A program made the position numbers and the translations under genes. From Echinococcus granulosus (Eukaryota; Platyhelminthes; Cestoda; Cyclophyllidea; Taeniidae), in assembly GCF_000524195.1 (NCBI RefSeq), contig NW_020170554.1, positions 114,437 to 141,618 of the forward strand: DNA of 27,182 nucleotides, read 5' to 3'. A model generated the notes under the pieces. It saw only the letters and a list, made by a program, of their open reading frames with translations. It had not been told where the DNA came from and did no database searches. Of the stretch, positions 1 through 12,294 are shown in pieces (positions within the stretch are counted from its first letter, which is position 1; the number at the start of each line of letters is the position of its first letter).

Positions 1-2902
1 CTTGACAACGGCACTTTGTTCATTCGCAAGCACAATCTGCTGTTACACCCTCTCCACATGTCGTGCCACACATGATTGGCATGGAATCCCCTACCAGTAC
101 GCGTTTAAAAGTAGAATGAAGTTGTTCAAATAGAATTGTTTCTGAACGAGGTGTTGTTCTGCCACCGAGCTGTGCAGTCACGTTTTTTTCAAGTACTAAT
201 AAAGAAAGTGTGGGTGGAGCAACAGCATCCATACTTTTGGACATGAGTTGGCGACCTCGATTTATAAATCAGATGCACTCAGACAACCCGCATTCAGACC
301 TGTCATCTGTCACATGCTAATATATTCTTGTCAAATATGGAGAAAAATATTGGAGACAGCAGTCAAAAGTATTAGAGAAATATGCTAACACCCGTTCATT
401 TATGCATTTTAGTCTTTGCATTCAAATTACTGAATGCGCCTCCCACTTCCCTTCTTGTTACAATAAGTCACTGCATCGCGAAGGTACGTGACTGCAACGT
501 CAGCGATCCCTCTTGGCAGTTCCGCTGGATCTGGAGTTTCGTCCCACGAGGAAGATGTGCAGGAAGAAGGAAGAGTTTGCTGACCACTGCATACGCCCAA
601 CGCAAGTCATAAGATCACTGACATAAAAGGAGAAACACTTAAAAAAGGGCAGAATTTATGGTAATTTCGTGGTGATAGGGTTATGCTCCTGTTACTCCTT
701 CTTACTTTGTTCTCATTTTAGTGCTGCTTAGTCCTACCTTTCCACCTGTCTATCTGGGTATCCATCCAGCAAGTGAAAAAGCGAAGGAGGTGTCACGTGT
801 TCATCCAATGGACAGCTTCGTAGTGAGCTTTTCCATCTGCATCGCGGCTAGTGTTACTTCAGCTGTTAGTGGCACTCCAGCAGGACATAGGACTGGGATG
901 GTTGACGAAGGGAGACGTCGCTCTTAACCATTCTGTCAAGAGTCTTCAAAGATTCTCCCATTTGCAGCTCACGTCATTCTATCACCACGTGGCTTAACGT
1001 CCACCAATAGGAATCAGGGCAGTTGGCCTTTAGGATGGCCTTCGCTTGCCGCAGTCACCAATATAGCCATACGAGTCTTTCCTAAAGTCATAAGAAATCA
1101 TAGCACCAAGACGAAAAGCGCATAACTGAAGTAGAGAAGGGCTGAGAGGCTACAGACATGGCCCGAATGCCACGCCACTGAGTAAAAGTCCATTGGCAGG
1201 AACTTAGTTGCCAGGGTACCTAAACCTCAGGATTGAACACAATATTAATGATTGCAAAATGCGAACCCATGGCAAAAGCCTCTCAGCCTTTTCTGGTGGG
1301 TAGTGATAGAGAACCCCTCAAATGCATTACGTCTAATAAGGTTGGCAGAAATGCCTCGGAAGTTGCATTAACTATATTTTATGAAAGCAATCTTTTAGTT
1401 GTTTGACAGACATTTTCTAAATTTCACAGCTTATCCAAACGCAACTCATTTCATGAAAAAGTAGGATTAGAGGAGTGAAAGAGGACGCTGAAAAACTGGA
1501 CAGGGATGTTGCACATTTCCGCATGATGATTAATATTTCATTTAGGCGCAGTAAGTTGAATGACAGGGCAATTTATGGAAGAAAATGAAGAACATGCGCA
1601 AGTCGTTTTAATGTGGATGGAACACCGAGAAACTCATCAACTCTTCGGTTTACAGAAGTACGATGACTGAATTTGTTGTAGGAGGGGTCGAAATGGCTTT
1701 TGCCTTCAGATACATTTCCCCATACTCCATCTCTGAAGCATCTTTACAAACCCACCAAATAAGACGTTTGCAACACGCCTGAACATGTCAATATCTGGAT
1801 GGACTATCGCATGACATTTGCCCATGTTGCAATTAAGTAAAATGGTCCGAGAGGCAAGGATCAATAAAAGGAGCGGAACATCGTCTACTTCAAAGTACTG
1901 ACTTCGTCACGTTTCTCTTCCATTCGAATCGCTTTACAGAAGAAACAATGTCTACGGAACATTTCCCATGACTGCAAATTTACCGGATTATATTTGATCC
2001 TGTCTTCTGATTAATGACGATGCATTCGAAAACCTGTGACGGCTGACAGGGTGGAGCAATCACGTGGAGCTTAAAACACCGATTTCTCTCATGACATTTC
2101 GCTCATTTTAAACGTACATTTGATTTCGTTAGCTCAAATGTTCAACCTGATGTTATATTTGCGTAGCTTATCCACGCAGGTCATTTCAGCCACACATCCA
2201 TGCATGAAGCAGCCAATCGTGAAGGTGTTAAGATATAGAAAAGGAAGGTAAGAAGGGACAGTGGAAAAAGATGAAGATGAAAAATAATTGAAAGTGAGAG
2301 CTCTAGAGCCTAGCCCCACCTGATGTCACAGTCTGGCACATGGAGAAAAGTGGGCATCATGCATATCCCCATGCGTCTGCGCCTGCTTCCACTCCGATTA
2401 CGCGACAACCCCTTCCCCCCACCATGGCACAACGTCCACACCCTAGTCACCCACCTGTGTTTACTTTGTCATCAAGTGCAATGGGTATGTGGACGGTTCA
2501 TTCCAACAACTTGCCTTTTCCTACCCATTTTTCACATACCTCTACAAAATAGGTCATCTGTCATCATTCTGAACATTCGTTAAAGTTGCAACCAGCATAA
2601 TATTTACTTAGGCCTCGATGAGGGTGAACACTTTTAATGTAGAGGCTACATGATTGGAACATGCATAATCGCGATGCACTAATCCTCCTTCAGAAAGTTA
2701 TTATAGCAACGAAATCATAAAACGCAGACAGGATAAAGGAAGAGGCTAACAGCTGGGACTGTCTGACATTCCTGCTTCGTGCATAACTCTTCATCTCATT
2801 CCCCTCCCCCATAGGCTATAATCACGCAATGGCAGGCCTTCAATATGCTGCTAACCAACATAAAGTGAAGGCCATAAAGACGTGAGGGTTGGACACTTCT
2901 CT
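1..2902. other. Non-coding stretch, nothing recognised
   Basis: All frames are broken by frequent stops. The few open frames here (for example the minus-strand frame at 20-244 and the plus-strand frame at 382-612) are short, show no domain, signal peptide or membrane pattern I recognise, and have no convincing splice context. I found no RNA gene and no clear copy of the repeats seen to the right. It could be intron or intergenic DNA of an animal genome. Confidence 0.55.
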
Positions 2903-3655
2903 TTCACCAGCTGCGGTTAGCTGGCAGTCGATTGTTTATGCGCTATGCACCTCATGTATCACCCATACAGACTTTGTCGCCTGTTTTACTTTGGGGTGAA
3001 CACGTGACAGGATTTGAGCTCCCACACATTAATGCCAATTCATAATTAACAACCTGAAAAGACTGGCAATCACATGTGTGTGTGTGAGTGGGTAGATTTA
3101 ATCAACTCGACTTTCTAAACAATACCTCCAGCTGAACCGGAACCATTGTTTATCTGAGGGTGGCGTATTTTATATTATTCCGAATAGCGGGTAATCCTAC
3201 TGGGCAGTCACACGGCATGGCCATGAAAAGCTATTTGCAGAAAATAAAACAGATTTCATTAATTCTAATGCAGTTATTGTTATTTTACGCTTGGAAGAGA
3301 CTAACAACCACTACTGTAAAACTTACGTGCAGCTGTACAATCGCAAAAGGGAACAAATCTGGCGTTGAACCGAAAAGGCAACTCATCTGTGGTAGCAGCT
3401 CTTCTTATCGTTAGTGCATAAATTCTACCACTGTTGTTACAAAATGCCCATGTGAAGCCATTTTAACCGTTTCTTTCAAAACATAATTGTTTGTTACTAG
3501 CCGAACGAATAACAAGAAGAGGAACTTCTAAGTGACAAGTGAGTGAATTAAGTCAAGCTCGGTGACTGGGAAGGTGTCATTAAGCCTCGTGAAGGGAAAG
3601 GAAGGCAAAGGAGCAAGAAGAGAAGGAGGAGGGAGACAAGTTCTAATTCCTTTAC
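2903..3655 (+). repeat. Partial, diverged interspersed repeat, copy A
   Basis: This segment aligns in the same orientation with repeat copies B (from 12344) and C (from about 15031). It shares CACCAGCTGCGGTTAG at its left end, the GAGGGTGGCGTAT block, and the block around 3494-3590 containing GGTGACTGGGAAGGTGTCAT. In that last block it is closer to C than to B. It ends with the purine-rich tract and a TCTAATTCCTTTA-like block near 3655; beyond that I could not follow the similarity. Compared with B it carries about 165 extra bases (about 2974-3138), including a short TG run near 3075-3086. No long open frame and no flanking target-site duplication were seen. It is probably a truncated copy of a non-autonomous element. 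Confidence 0.8.
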
Positions 3656-5750
3656 ACACGCAAAACGATGAATTGACTGGCGTTGGTGCTTTGTAAGTGG
3701 TTACGCAAGAACCGAGTACTTTGTGGCAGTCGAGACAGAAAAGCGAACATGGGATGGTTGGAGATGACACTGAAGTAAAGAAAAGAGCAGAGAATGAAAA
3801 AGAGAGTTTGCTTCAGATTGAAGAATGTGCTTAACTATGCAGGTGATCCAGTCTCCGCGGGTTGCACTTCCTATCTACAGCGTGTCGTTAGTTGTGTGCT
3901 AGTAACATTCCAGTCTTTCTGTCGTGTAGGTTTTGCCACACCAGGTTGGCATTTCATGCCAATAAGTCTCGTTCCTTTTCTATTAAAGTTAGTAGTGCTA
4001 AATAAGGCAAATAAAATGATGAATGGACATAATCACGTTGGCTAAATACTCCAGAAGGCGGCCTTCTGCAGTAGGTGACTGTATTTGCGAGGGTTTAGAA
4101 AAGGATTACCACCAAAATTTCACCGTCAACAATTTGTCTGTAAGCTAAACTATTTACTATATGATAAGGGGACATAGGATATCACTCCTTCTTTGCTTTT
4201 TCGGGGTAGCTACTTCCACGGAAGTGTAATGCTTGAACGAATAAGGTCAGTGTGAAATATCTGCTTGCTCCAAGATGAGGTCTTCTCGAATGCTGTTTGT
4301 TATACGGGATTGGCAGTGCCTTTACTTCCAATATGCTGCCCCTGCTACAAACTCGCCACATCATCTCTGCTCATGAATTTTACCACCGTTAAGGCAAAAT
4401 AATGACTATAGGGGCCTCTAACTATGTTCGAACTTTCAACAGTACCTAATTATGAGGACTCACCAAAGTTGCAATGCAGTTCCCCAGAGGTGCTGTTCTA
4501 CAAGACAGTAACAGCCCTCCTCCCAAATAATTACGCCCTCCTGTATCTTATGAAAATAATTTGGCCTTTATAACAACAATTTCCCCTGGTTTACATTATC
4601 AAGTAGGGTTGCTAACTTGTATGCAGTAAGCGAACTAATTAAAGAAGGAGTTGTATCAGCCTAACGAAGGGATGGACAGTTAGAGGTAAGTCCGAGATGC
4701 CACACTATAAAGACGAAAGTACAGACTGTGTTGAGTTAAGTGTTTACATAGCTACCATGTCACTATTCGCTGTCGGTCACAGTAACTGGGGTACTTCTGT
4801 CAAATAAATACCAGCGAGTTAGGCTAGGTGGTTGCCAAAATTTTAATTTGGCTCAGGCGACATTTAACTCCGCCATCGGTAATGCTTCTCGTCAATTCCA
4901 TCAAAATTTGGGTTCTTGCTTACTTACACCTGCCCTCTTTGTAAACAGCATTGGGGAAGGCACTTGCTGATTTCGCATAGCTCAGGACTGTTTGATGCTC
5001 CAGATTGGCATGAGGCTCTTCACAGGAAAGCATGTGTGAAGTACAGGCAATATAATGTGGCTCTAAGGAGCTGTAGTTGGCACCTCTTCTTTCTTGCAGC
5101 TATGTGATCACTCCACTGCTCATTTAGGTGTTTGGTATGACTACCATCAGCCGAAGGCAGGTTTGAAACTGACTCCATTTGTTTGCACACTGCATCCCTT
5201 TCTGGAGGTATCACAGACAGCCACACGGTGAGCGGTTGAACTCATCCACGTCTGGTGATGGCAACGTCAGCACTCACAGTAGATGCCTTACTTCTGTAAT
5301 GTTATGGCCTGCTAATGGGAAAGAGAAATCCTTGCATCTACACTTTTAAACCGGGTTAGCTTATCATTGCCGCCTGTGACGCGCGGTCGATCTTCACTGA
5401 GGTAGTATTAAGTCATGGTAGGAGAGGTCTATTAATTATGAACAGGGAGGCATGAAGGCATTATTTGTGCCAAAACAAAAGTACCAACTTTAGAGACCAC
5501 GTTCAGGAGACATTAAATTGCCAAGTAAATATTCAGAGTAAACCTCGACTTGGTTCATTTAAATGGTGGCCATTAGCCAGCAGATTTTGTCGAAGGGACG
5601 ATAATGGAAACGAGGTCATATAAACCGCCATGCACTGCTGTCTGACAGGTAACATTACATGCTCAGCCTTCTGCTCACAAACACTTCGCGTTGCCCCGAG
5701 ACAAAAGAAGAAGTGATGTGCAGTCAAAATATATGTTGGAGAAGAATAAT
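3656..5750. other. Non-coding stretch, nothing recognised
   Basis: No reading frame here resembles a known protein, and no RNA gene or clear repeat copy was found. Short frames at 3794-4045 and 4916-5107 lack any recognisable domain. Confidence 0.5.
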
Positions 5751-5863
5751 AGGGCTTGGGGCTTAATGGTGGGTCCCGGAGGCCAGGCTGTCCTTTGCAG
5801 AATCAAAGGCGGAGTTCCCGAGCCACCCGTTGCAAATCGAGAGAGTAAAGCAAACAGTTAACG
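5751..5863 (+). repeat. Diverged short dispersed motif, copy R1
   Basis: It begins AGGGCTTGGGG and runs through GGAGGCCAGGCTGTCC to AATCGAGAGAGTAAAGCAAAC. The order and spacing match the motif seen in repeats B and C and at 19027: a G-rich start, a CCAGG block, and an end resembling CGAGAGTTAA followed by CAAAC. The TACAATGG core of the other copies is degraded here, so this is the weakest copy listed. Confidence 0.45.
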
Positions 5864-6508
5864 TTTTGCATAAACAACCCACCAGCTCTTCTCTTTTGAG
5901 CGAGGTCGCCACTACTCCCTGTGATCAAACTTCAACACCAGGCATCGAAATCGCATGCGATCGGCAACACTACTTGATGTGGAGTTTTATCCAGTATGGG
6001 AGCTATAGTGGGGAGGGGAGAATGGGCAGGCCATTAAGCATGTCCATGGCAAATCGCTAGAAGTCTGGCCGAAAATCAGAGTCGTTTACTGACAGGCATC
6101 TTCTCTAATCCAGGGCTTCACTTTTATCGTTGGAGGCAGTCATATGTAATTCATTCCCCTGGGTTTAGCTTGCGGCAGTCAGCGATAACTGGTGTCTCTG
6201 TTGTTGAGGGCAACAAAAATAATCTCGCAATCTAATACATTCCCTACGTCGACTGCCCAGCACACTGTTCATCTGGCTTTGTCGTCCGAAGCAGGAGGCT
6301 TAAAGATAGCGTGATTGATATAATTTTGTCGAAATCTGAGGACTTAGACCAACACACCTCCACTAAAATGCATTCTTGACTTGAAGATCAGTATGGGGCC
6401 TCATTACTGGCTTTTCCAAGTACCGGATATGTTTTATGGTCAAAGCATTCATCAAAAATTCCTCTCTCTCCCATAACCCCTTCAGGGAAAACTCAGGCTC
6501 ATTACCAT
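5864..6508. other. Non-coding stretch, possible 3' UTR of the receptor
   Basis: This stretch lies directly downstream, on the minus strand, of the receptor stop codon. It could therefore include the receptor 3' untranslated region. I did not find a convincing AATAAA-type polyadenylation signal close to the stop, so the transcript end is not placed. Confidence 0.3.
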
Positions 6509-6808
6509 TCACCGCCCAATGAGTTCATCCATTCGCCTTATTTGTTTGGGCAAATTTGAACAATTTAAGTTAAATATAACCCTACTCTGTATGAGCAACA
6601 TTCGGAAAGCACGACTAAACATCTTGGACACTACGTTGTAGAGTATCGGGTTGGCAGTGGAATTGAGGTATGCCATCGCCTTGATGGAGGGTATTAGCCA
6701 GTAGTCGATGCTTTTTGGTGTGGCAAAGCTGTTGCGCACCACCAAGGTGCGGTATGGAAACCGAAAGACAGCAAAGAGTACAACTACTGCCATCAGCATT
6801 TTAACCAT
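6509..6808 (-). CDS. Terminal exon of a rhodopsin-family peptide GPCR (TRH-receptor-like)
   Basis: This is the last coding exon of a seven-transmembrane receptor of the plasma membrane, which would couple a secreted peptide to a G protein. It encodes 99 residues: TM6 at about 3-22 (KMLMAVVVLFAVFRFPYRTL), extracellular loop 3 at about 26-38, TM7 at about 39-59 with NSTANPILY (the NPxxY motif), an amphipathic helix 8 (about 60-70, SKMFSRAFRML), and a short basic tail ending in a stop. The FPYRTLVV plus NSF combination is what I associate with thyrotropin-releasing-hormone receptors; related neuropeptide receptors are possible. The frame opens right after TTTGAGAG, a plausible splice acceptor, so the first Met is probably internal and the true exon start is near 6810. 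TM1-TM5 must lie upstream at higher coordinates, and I did not find them in the window. Oddity: the TM6 toggle tryptophan of the usual WxP motif is arginine here (codon CGG). Confidence 0.85.
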   Translation of the reverse strand: MVKMLMAVVVLFAVFRFPYRTLVVRNSFATPKSIDYWLIPSIKAMAYLNSTANPILYNVVSKMFSRAFRMLLIQSRVIFNLNCSNLPKQIRRMDELIGR

Positions 6809-6810
6809 CT

Positions 6811-9800
6811 CTCAAAGGGATGCAAAACAGATTTTGAGCATCAGGATAAATTAGCACTCTGGTTTTGATGGGGGTGTTAGTTCAGTAAACGTTGCTCCAT
6901 ATTTCCGTCATCTGCACAGGTCACGTAGAACAACAGACTGGTTGGCAGATTTGTCAAGGTCCCTCCCTATGATGTTAGCATAAATTCTTGTTGATATGAT
7001 GCAAAACAAAGTTTAGCCTGCTGGACAAGATAAAAATCTCATGTATCATGCTAATAAAGCCTTGTCAATTGTCCGAATATCTTTAAAAGCACATTCCCGC
7101 TTCTATAGTGTTATAGACCTACTTTAACACACCAGTCGGTTCCTGCTGGATGAAGCAATTTTTTCCTTCGGAAATTTGCAAAAGGTTATACTGACCACAT
7201 AAATGCTCTTAAACCCAGTTTGGCTGGATTCCAAATGTGTGGAGACTCCTTCTACTTAAAATGCGTTTTAGGGGAGGCTGAGATGGAAGTCTTTCGGCCT
7301 CAGATGGAGACAGGAATTTTGCGATCTACCAATCATTTGGAAAGAGCATGATATATTGTCCTGGAAGGTATTTTAAGGACTACAATATTTTTAAATACTG
7401 CCTTTTTACGTATATCTACATATTTATCCAAAAGCGCAGCAGCCCTTCTACCTTTCGTCTTCGAAGTGTGTTTAAACACATTGTAGATGTATCCGCCCTG
7501 ATTTTGATCCGATCAACTTTGCTGTCTCAAGTAGGCGAAATTTGCCCATTCAAACAATAATATACAGGGCAGACAACTTGTATACACGCCTGTCTTCGCG
7601 CACGAAATTGCCGACCACTGATCCAGTAGAAAGCAGCCTGTCTTGCCCGTTCCAAAGTATTTAAATTACAGACATCAGGACCACCATGTCCGGCACCTCT
7701 GACAACATTTCTGTTACCTTTCATTTCTCTCTGTTCATAGATGGATCTAAGAGTTGTAGAGTGATCTGCTCATACATGGCAAATAGTAGCTTTAGCAGAA
7801 GAATGTAAGGCAGGATGAAATGCAAGAGGTGCACTGTGGCGTATCACATTCGCCAAAACTTATAGGTGCAGGTTCGGTAGGTGCCATGGTCATATTCAAC
7901 TACTGGCATGCCTAGAGTAAAGCATCTCATATGGCCATGCATCTTGCTGCTTAGTTTTAACTCTACGAAATTTATAAGCCTCAAGTTTGTTAGTTGGACC
8001 AGACAAAACTATTGAGGACGATTCAGTACTGGGCAGAATTATTCTGGCAGCAAGGCATCGCCTCTGCCTTGCCCACTATTTACAACACTAAGTCAAAAGT
8101 ATCAGAAGTTAGGGAAATCTCTGCACATTCCTTGAGGGTCGCTAACTGCCACCACTAATGCTGCACCCATGCCCTACCTGAGGAGGATAAGAGTGCCGCT
8201 AACAAGAACGCTATAATAGCTATAAAGGCGAGATGGAGGACTGCTATTGGACATTAATGGAGCAGATAGCCAATGCAACAAATTGAGGGGCTGAAGAAGG
8301 CAATGAATAAGAAGTGGTCGTCACAGTTTGGATTAGGATGACACCACGTCTTCTCAGGCATCAACTGGCATCCTACTCAAATGCTGTGCCATTAAAATTC
8401 TTCCATACTTTTGTGTTACATAGCTTTGCAAAGGAGAAAAATATCATGTCATATTATCACCTTTTTGCTTGCGGAGAACATGAGACAGGGATAGAATTGT
8501 GTGCTTAAATGACGTCACCCATTTGCTTGTAATTTGCATCCAGCTGAAGGTTGTCTAAATTCAAGCCTTTGAAAAGCAGTAATTATTTCCACAACAACGT
8601 CACTTTGACCTATTATTAAATACAACATAAAATTTTGCGCCACTTTTGAGGATAGGCCTTAAGATTTTGTTAGCGGTTTTAATTTACCTGCCCTAAGATA
8701 TAGCCACATTTGGGAGGGTATTAAGAAGCATATCAGATTGGTACTGGGATACCAGGTGCGTTGTGACAGACGCAGGAGATTTTTACCCACTTGAGAAGAT
8801 AGATTGTAGACCAAGGTCATAAAGCACATTTACCTCTTGTCATAATTTCAGCTAATCGTAGCTCCGACATATTTAAATTCTGCCTGTCAGATTGCTGTAT
8901 CCCGGGATGCAGCGCACATCGACAATGCGGAGCCTTTATATTGTGTTCCTCATTCTTCCCAAAGGACTCACCCCTCGCACACTTTCATATCTACTGCCCT
9001 TCCACCTATCGGACGTCCAAGATTGGATGCTTTAATCACTGGCTGAATTCTCACCGAATTGAGTGCTATGGTGTGGGTCAAAAGGGACTGAGATCCCTTA
9101 CGGACAACTCTACAGCCGCCTTTAAAACGTGTGCAGCATTCAAACAACTCTATCACTGCCATGTCACCGAATGTGTTGTCACCATTTCCCTTCTGCCTTT
9201 GGAGCCTTTTTTAGCCACTAGTATTTGTGAATTGTACAGCAAAGCAGTCACCACTACGTGCTTATCACATTTGTTCGAGTAGCTTAATCAATGCAGTAAA
9301 ATAAAACATAAGAAGATCAACATTTCATTTTGACTATAAAAGGAGATTAGAGTAGGAAAAATGAATACAAACCAAATCTGATACTTTGTTTAAATGAATA
9401 AGTAGTTGGGTGGGCGCCCCGGTCTTTGCAAACTACACCTCTGCTCAGCTGCACGAATTTCGTAACAAGACGATAGCCCCGTGGATCTTCTACTAGTCAG
9501 TTAAATAAGCGTGTAATACTTTGTCCGACTGTATAACTCGCAGTTTTGATAGCAGGACCACTCAGGGTCTCCACTGTCTTATCTCCGCCAAAAGACTGGC
9601 CGGTCGGCAGGCCGGCCGAGATTCTTGCCCATGCCGGTAAGCCAATTTCCTTCTGTAGGTCGACAATACCCATGCTGCCCGACTATTATCTCATCTTCTG
9701 TCCTCGAGGAAGTCTCAGGTTGCTACCGTCTGGTTGTCCGGAATGCTCCAGTTTAATGTGAATATAAGCTATGCTTGCAATTCAACGTTATTCCAAAACA

Positions 9801-11108
9801 CAGGCAACTCCAAATACACACAATCACCAGTCCATCCGAATAGACAAATAAAGTATCCAAACATACACTTTGAATAATTTAAGCTACTATTTATTGTTAT
9901 ATCTCACCGGAATACTAAAGCAAATGGTTCGGTTTAAACAAAGCAGCATAGTGTTGAATTGAGAGGAGAAAACAGGTGTCAGGTGGTCGATATAAAAGCA
10001 GGCCTTTCATATCTTCACAAAAATTCCCGTGCATTGCTCATTTATTAGGCTAAAATGTTTTCGAAAGAGAAGAAATCGTTTGGAATTATGTTGTAAAAGT
10101 TAGCATTAAGAAAGTGTAGGTGGGAGGCACACACATACAAAATGCCAAATATTAAGACAGCCTCAATCTTCTCTTCGGAGTAGTCCTAACGACTCTCAGT
10201 TCACTCGTCTGCCTCGACAGCCACAAAGCAGACAGTTATTGAGAAACCCGCCACAAAACACCATCACCTGTGATTCCACCTTGTCCCATGTAAGAAGGTA
10301 GCAGATGCAACATTTGATTCATCAACGCTGCATCTCCCCACTTCCACTGACTCTGCTGCCGTTGAGCTCCATTTGTAGTGCGCATTGGGCAAGGCGAATG
10401 CACTCACTTCGTACTGCTCAAGCCCAAACGCGTTTCAGTCGCTGGCTGTAAGACCGCTGGCCCAAACCCAGCACTGGCTAACCAATTACAAGACTTAAGG
10501 TAGTTTTACGGAGCCAAAAGCTTCGCATCCACTCCACGCCTCCTCGTCAATGGGATCCCAGATTTCCTTGCCTCCCTAGCCATCTGCCCTTCTCCCCTCA
10601 ATAGACATGATAGTGGTATCACACTTCCATGTAATTTGTGTCTTCGTATAGGCTTTTCCAAATTGTTCAACTTTCGCATTGCTTCAGCTATCAATACCCT
10701 ACTTGTGAACCACGAAGTAGGAGTAATTAGGAAAGACAGAGGAGACTCGTATACCCCCTGTTAGAAGTTGCCGCATATGCACATCGACGACGACGACACA
10801 AACTGAGGCGGATATTCCTTTGCAGTAGAATCGAGTGCCATAGCCATGAATGTCGTGTCTCTGGCCTTCCTCGAGGTAGTAATAGGCTAATGTACATGGA
10901 CGATCACATTATAGTAGCACATAGTGCGGATGGGTGGATACTAGCAGGCTGCGGAAGCACAGCCTGCAAAAGTGAAGTTGCCACGCAGAATAACATACGG
11001 ATATAAAATCACTAGGCAAAAAAACATAAATAAAACTGAAGAAATTGCGTACAAACCACATCATCCTCATTAAAATTCATTGAAGTTAAAATGGGAGTAA
11101 GGATTTGA
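6811..11108. other. Non-coding stretch; upstream side of the receptor gene, probably intron in part
   Basis: This lies upstream of the receptor exon on its strand, so at least part of it should be intron. I looked for TM1-TM5 signatures (an ERY/DRY-type motif, hydrophobic runs) in the minus-strand frames and saw none. Overlapping opposite-strand frames around 8941-9282 show no recognisable domain, and the plus-strand one opens at TTG, not ATG. No RNA gene was identified. Confidence 0.45.
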
Positions 11109-11271
11109 GATGAAAGACTGCATAACATTCGGGTAGAATATGCATTGTTAACATAGAGGCCGGCATGGAGGTAACGGTGTGGCCCAATAGCCAGGTTGCC
11201 CAGCAGGGATGAAATGGCAGAGTTTTTAATTGGCCCATCACTAAAACAGGAAGTTAAACAAACACTTAAAG
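11109..11271 (+). repeat. Short dispersed motif, copy R2
   Basis: It aligns with copy R6 (19027) from its first bases: GATGAAAGA, then a TCGGGTAGAATATGCATTGT block (R6 has TCGGGTCGAATGTGCATTCT), then AACATAGA as in repeat B. A CCAGGTTGCCC block and a GTTAAACAAAC end follow. The TACAATGG core is changed to GAAATGG. Orientation is the same as the other copies. Confidence 0.6.
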
Positions 11272-11925
11272 TATCAGGTAGCCTCTCTCCCAATTTCGAG
11301 AGTCGTTGGCACCTCTACCCTTGACAAAACTCCCACTTCAGATATCATAACGTAGTCGGTGATGTGCGTAAAACACTCACCACCCATCCATGCCAGTCGG
11401 CAAATCTTCCAGCATCTGAGGAGATATTTAGTCACAACATCACTGAATCCTCTGGGAAATTCTACTGCATCTGCAGAAGCCTCCTGTAAGTGTTCTGTCT
11501 ATCACGCGTCTTCATTGCGAGTTGTAGTAACATTGGCTTAAAAGCAGAGTCAAGTAACATAACACTGGGTGTAACATAGTTCCCTCATGATATGGTTTTG
11601 TGTTTCTTCGCACTCCAGCGCTTACCAGCCACATCTACCTGTGTTCCATAAAAGCTACCGGAGAGATGGAGGAGGTGTCGCCTGTTTGCTTAACTAATAT
11701 CTTTATTGAGGTACGATAGACAACTGCGTAAAGAACTTCTTCAGATGAATCTCGGTTGGTGTCGCTTTAGATGTAAATATATTTCCTGCAGGAAACGAGA
11801 CTGTGGTCGTTGACAGATAAAGACGCCATTTGCATATCTTTCACTGGTGCTCGTCATCGAATCTCCCACTGGCAACATTTGCACTACTTTCACCCAACCA
11901 ACGTTTATCACCCAGCAGTACGTAT

Positions 11926-12040
11926 GAAGGGCATGGGTGCTGCTAACATGTAGTAGAGGCAAGGTCGCCCAGCGGACCTACAATGGCGCAGCCGAGAAGC
12001 GGTCTGTCACCGAAATCGAGAGTTGGGCAAATGATTAAAG
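11926..12040 (+). repeat. Short dispersed motif, copy R3
   Basis: It contains GTCGCCCAGCGGACC, then TACAATGGCGCAGCC, then CACCGAAATCGAGAGTT and CAAATGATTAAAG. The same blocks appear in the same order in repeat B at 13131-13290 and at 19027-19190. It lies about 150 bases left of the assembly gap, so repeat-derived DNA may continue into the gap. Confidence 0.65.
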
Positions 12041-12194
12041 TAATTTGACATTTGTGGGTAAACTGACAAATAAAATGCAGCTTTTTTAATGTATGTCTGT
12101 TTGAATGCGTCTTTTAGGCAAAAAATGAGCTGTGAACCAATGTTGTGGCCGATAAAACCGCATTGAGCCCAGCAAAAGAGACAAACTTCAGTTT
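12041..12194. other. AT-rich flank left of the gap, nothing recognised
   Basis: No feature was found. Its right end is simply where sequence gives way to N. Confidence 0.4.
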
Positions 12195-12294
12195 NNNNNN
12201 NNNNNNNNNNNNNNNNNNNNNNNNNNNNNNNNNNNNNNNNNNNNNNNNNNNNNNNNNNNNNNNNNNNNNNNNNNNNNNNNNNNNNNNNNNNNNN
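12195..12294. other. Assembly gap of 100 N
   Basis: It is a run of exactly 100 unknown bases, the usual placeholder for a scaffold join of unknown size. True length, content and even the order and orientation of the two sides are uncertain. Open frames translated across it are meaningless. Confidence 0.98.

Noticed and set aside
20..244. 74-codon minus-strand open frame at the left edge
   Set aside because: No recognisable family and no clear splice sites. Closeness to the window edge leaves its context unknown.
1130..1210. Possible further copy of the dispersed motif (AGAAGGGCTGAGAGG, GGCCCGAATGCC)
   Set aside because: Only two short blocks agree, and the core and the end of the motif are absent.
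3075..3086. TG microsatellite
   Set aside because: Only about six repeats, too short to report as its own feature; noted within copy A.
8941..9282. 113-codon plus-strand open frame overlapping an antisense 64-codon frame
   Set aside because: It opens at TTG, shows no domain, signal or membrane pattern I recognise, and has no splice context. A frame of this length is possible by chance in 27 kb.
11885..11930. CACCCAACCAAC block shared with repeat B near 13536
   Set aside because: The match is short and lies on the wrong side of the motif compared with B, so it may be chance.
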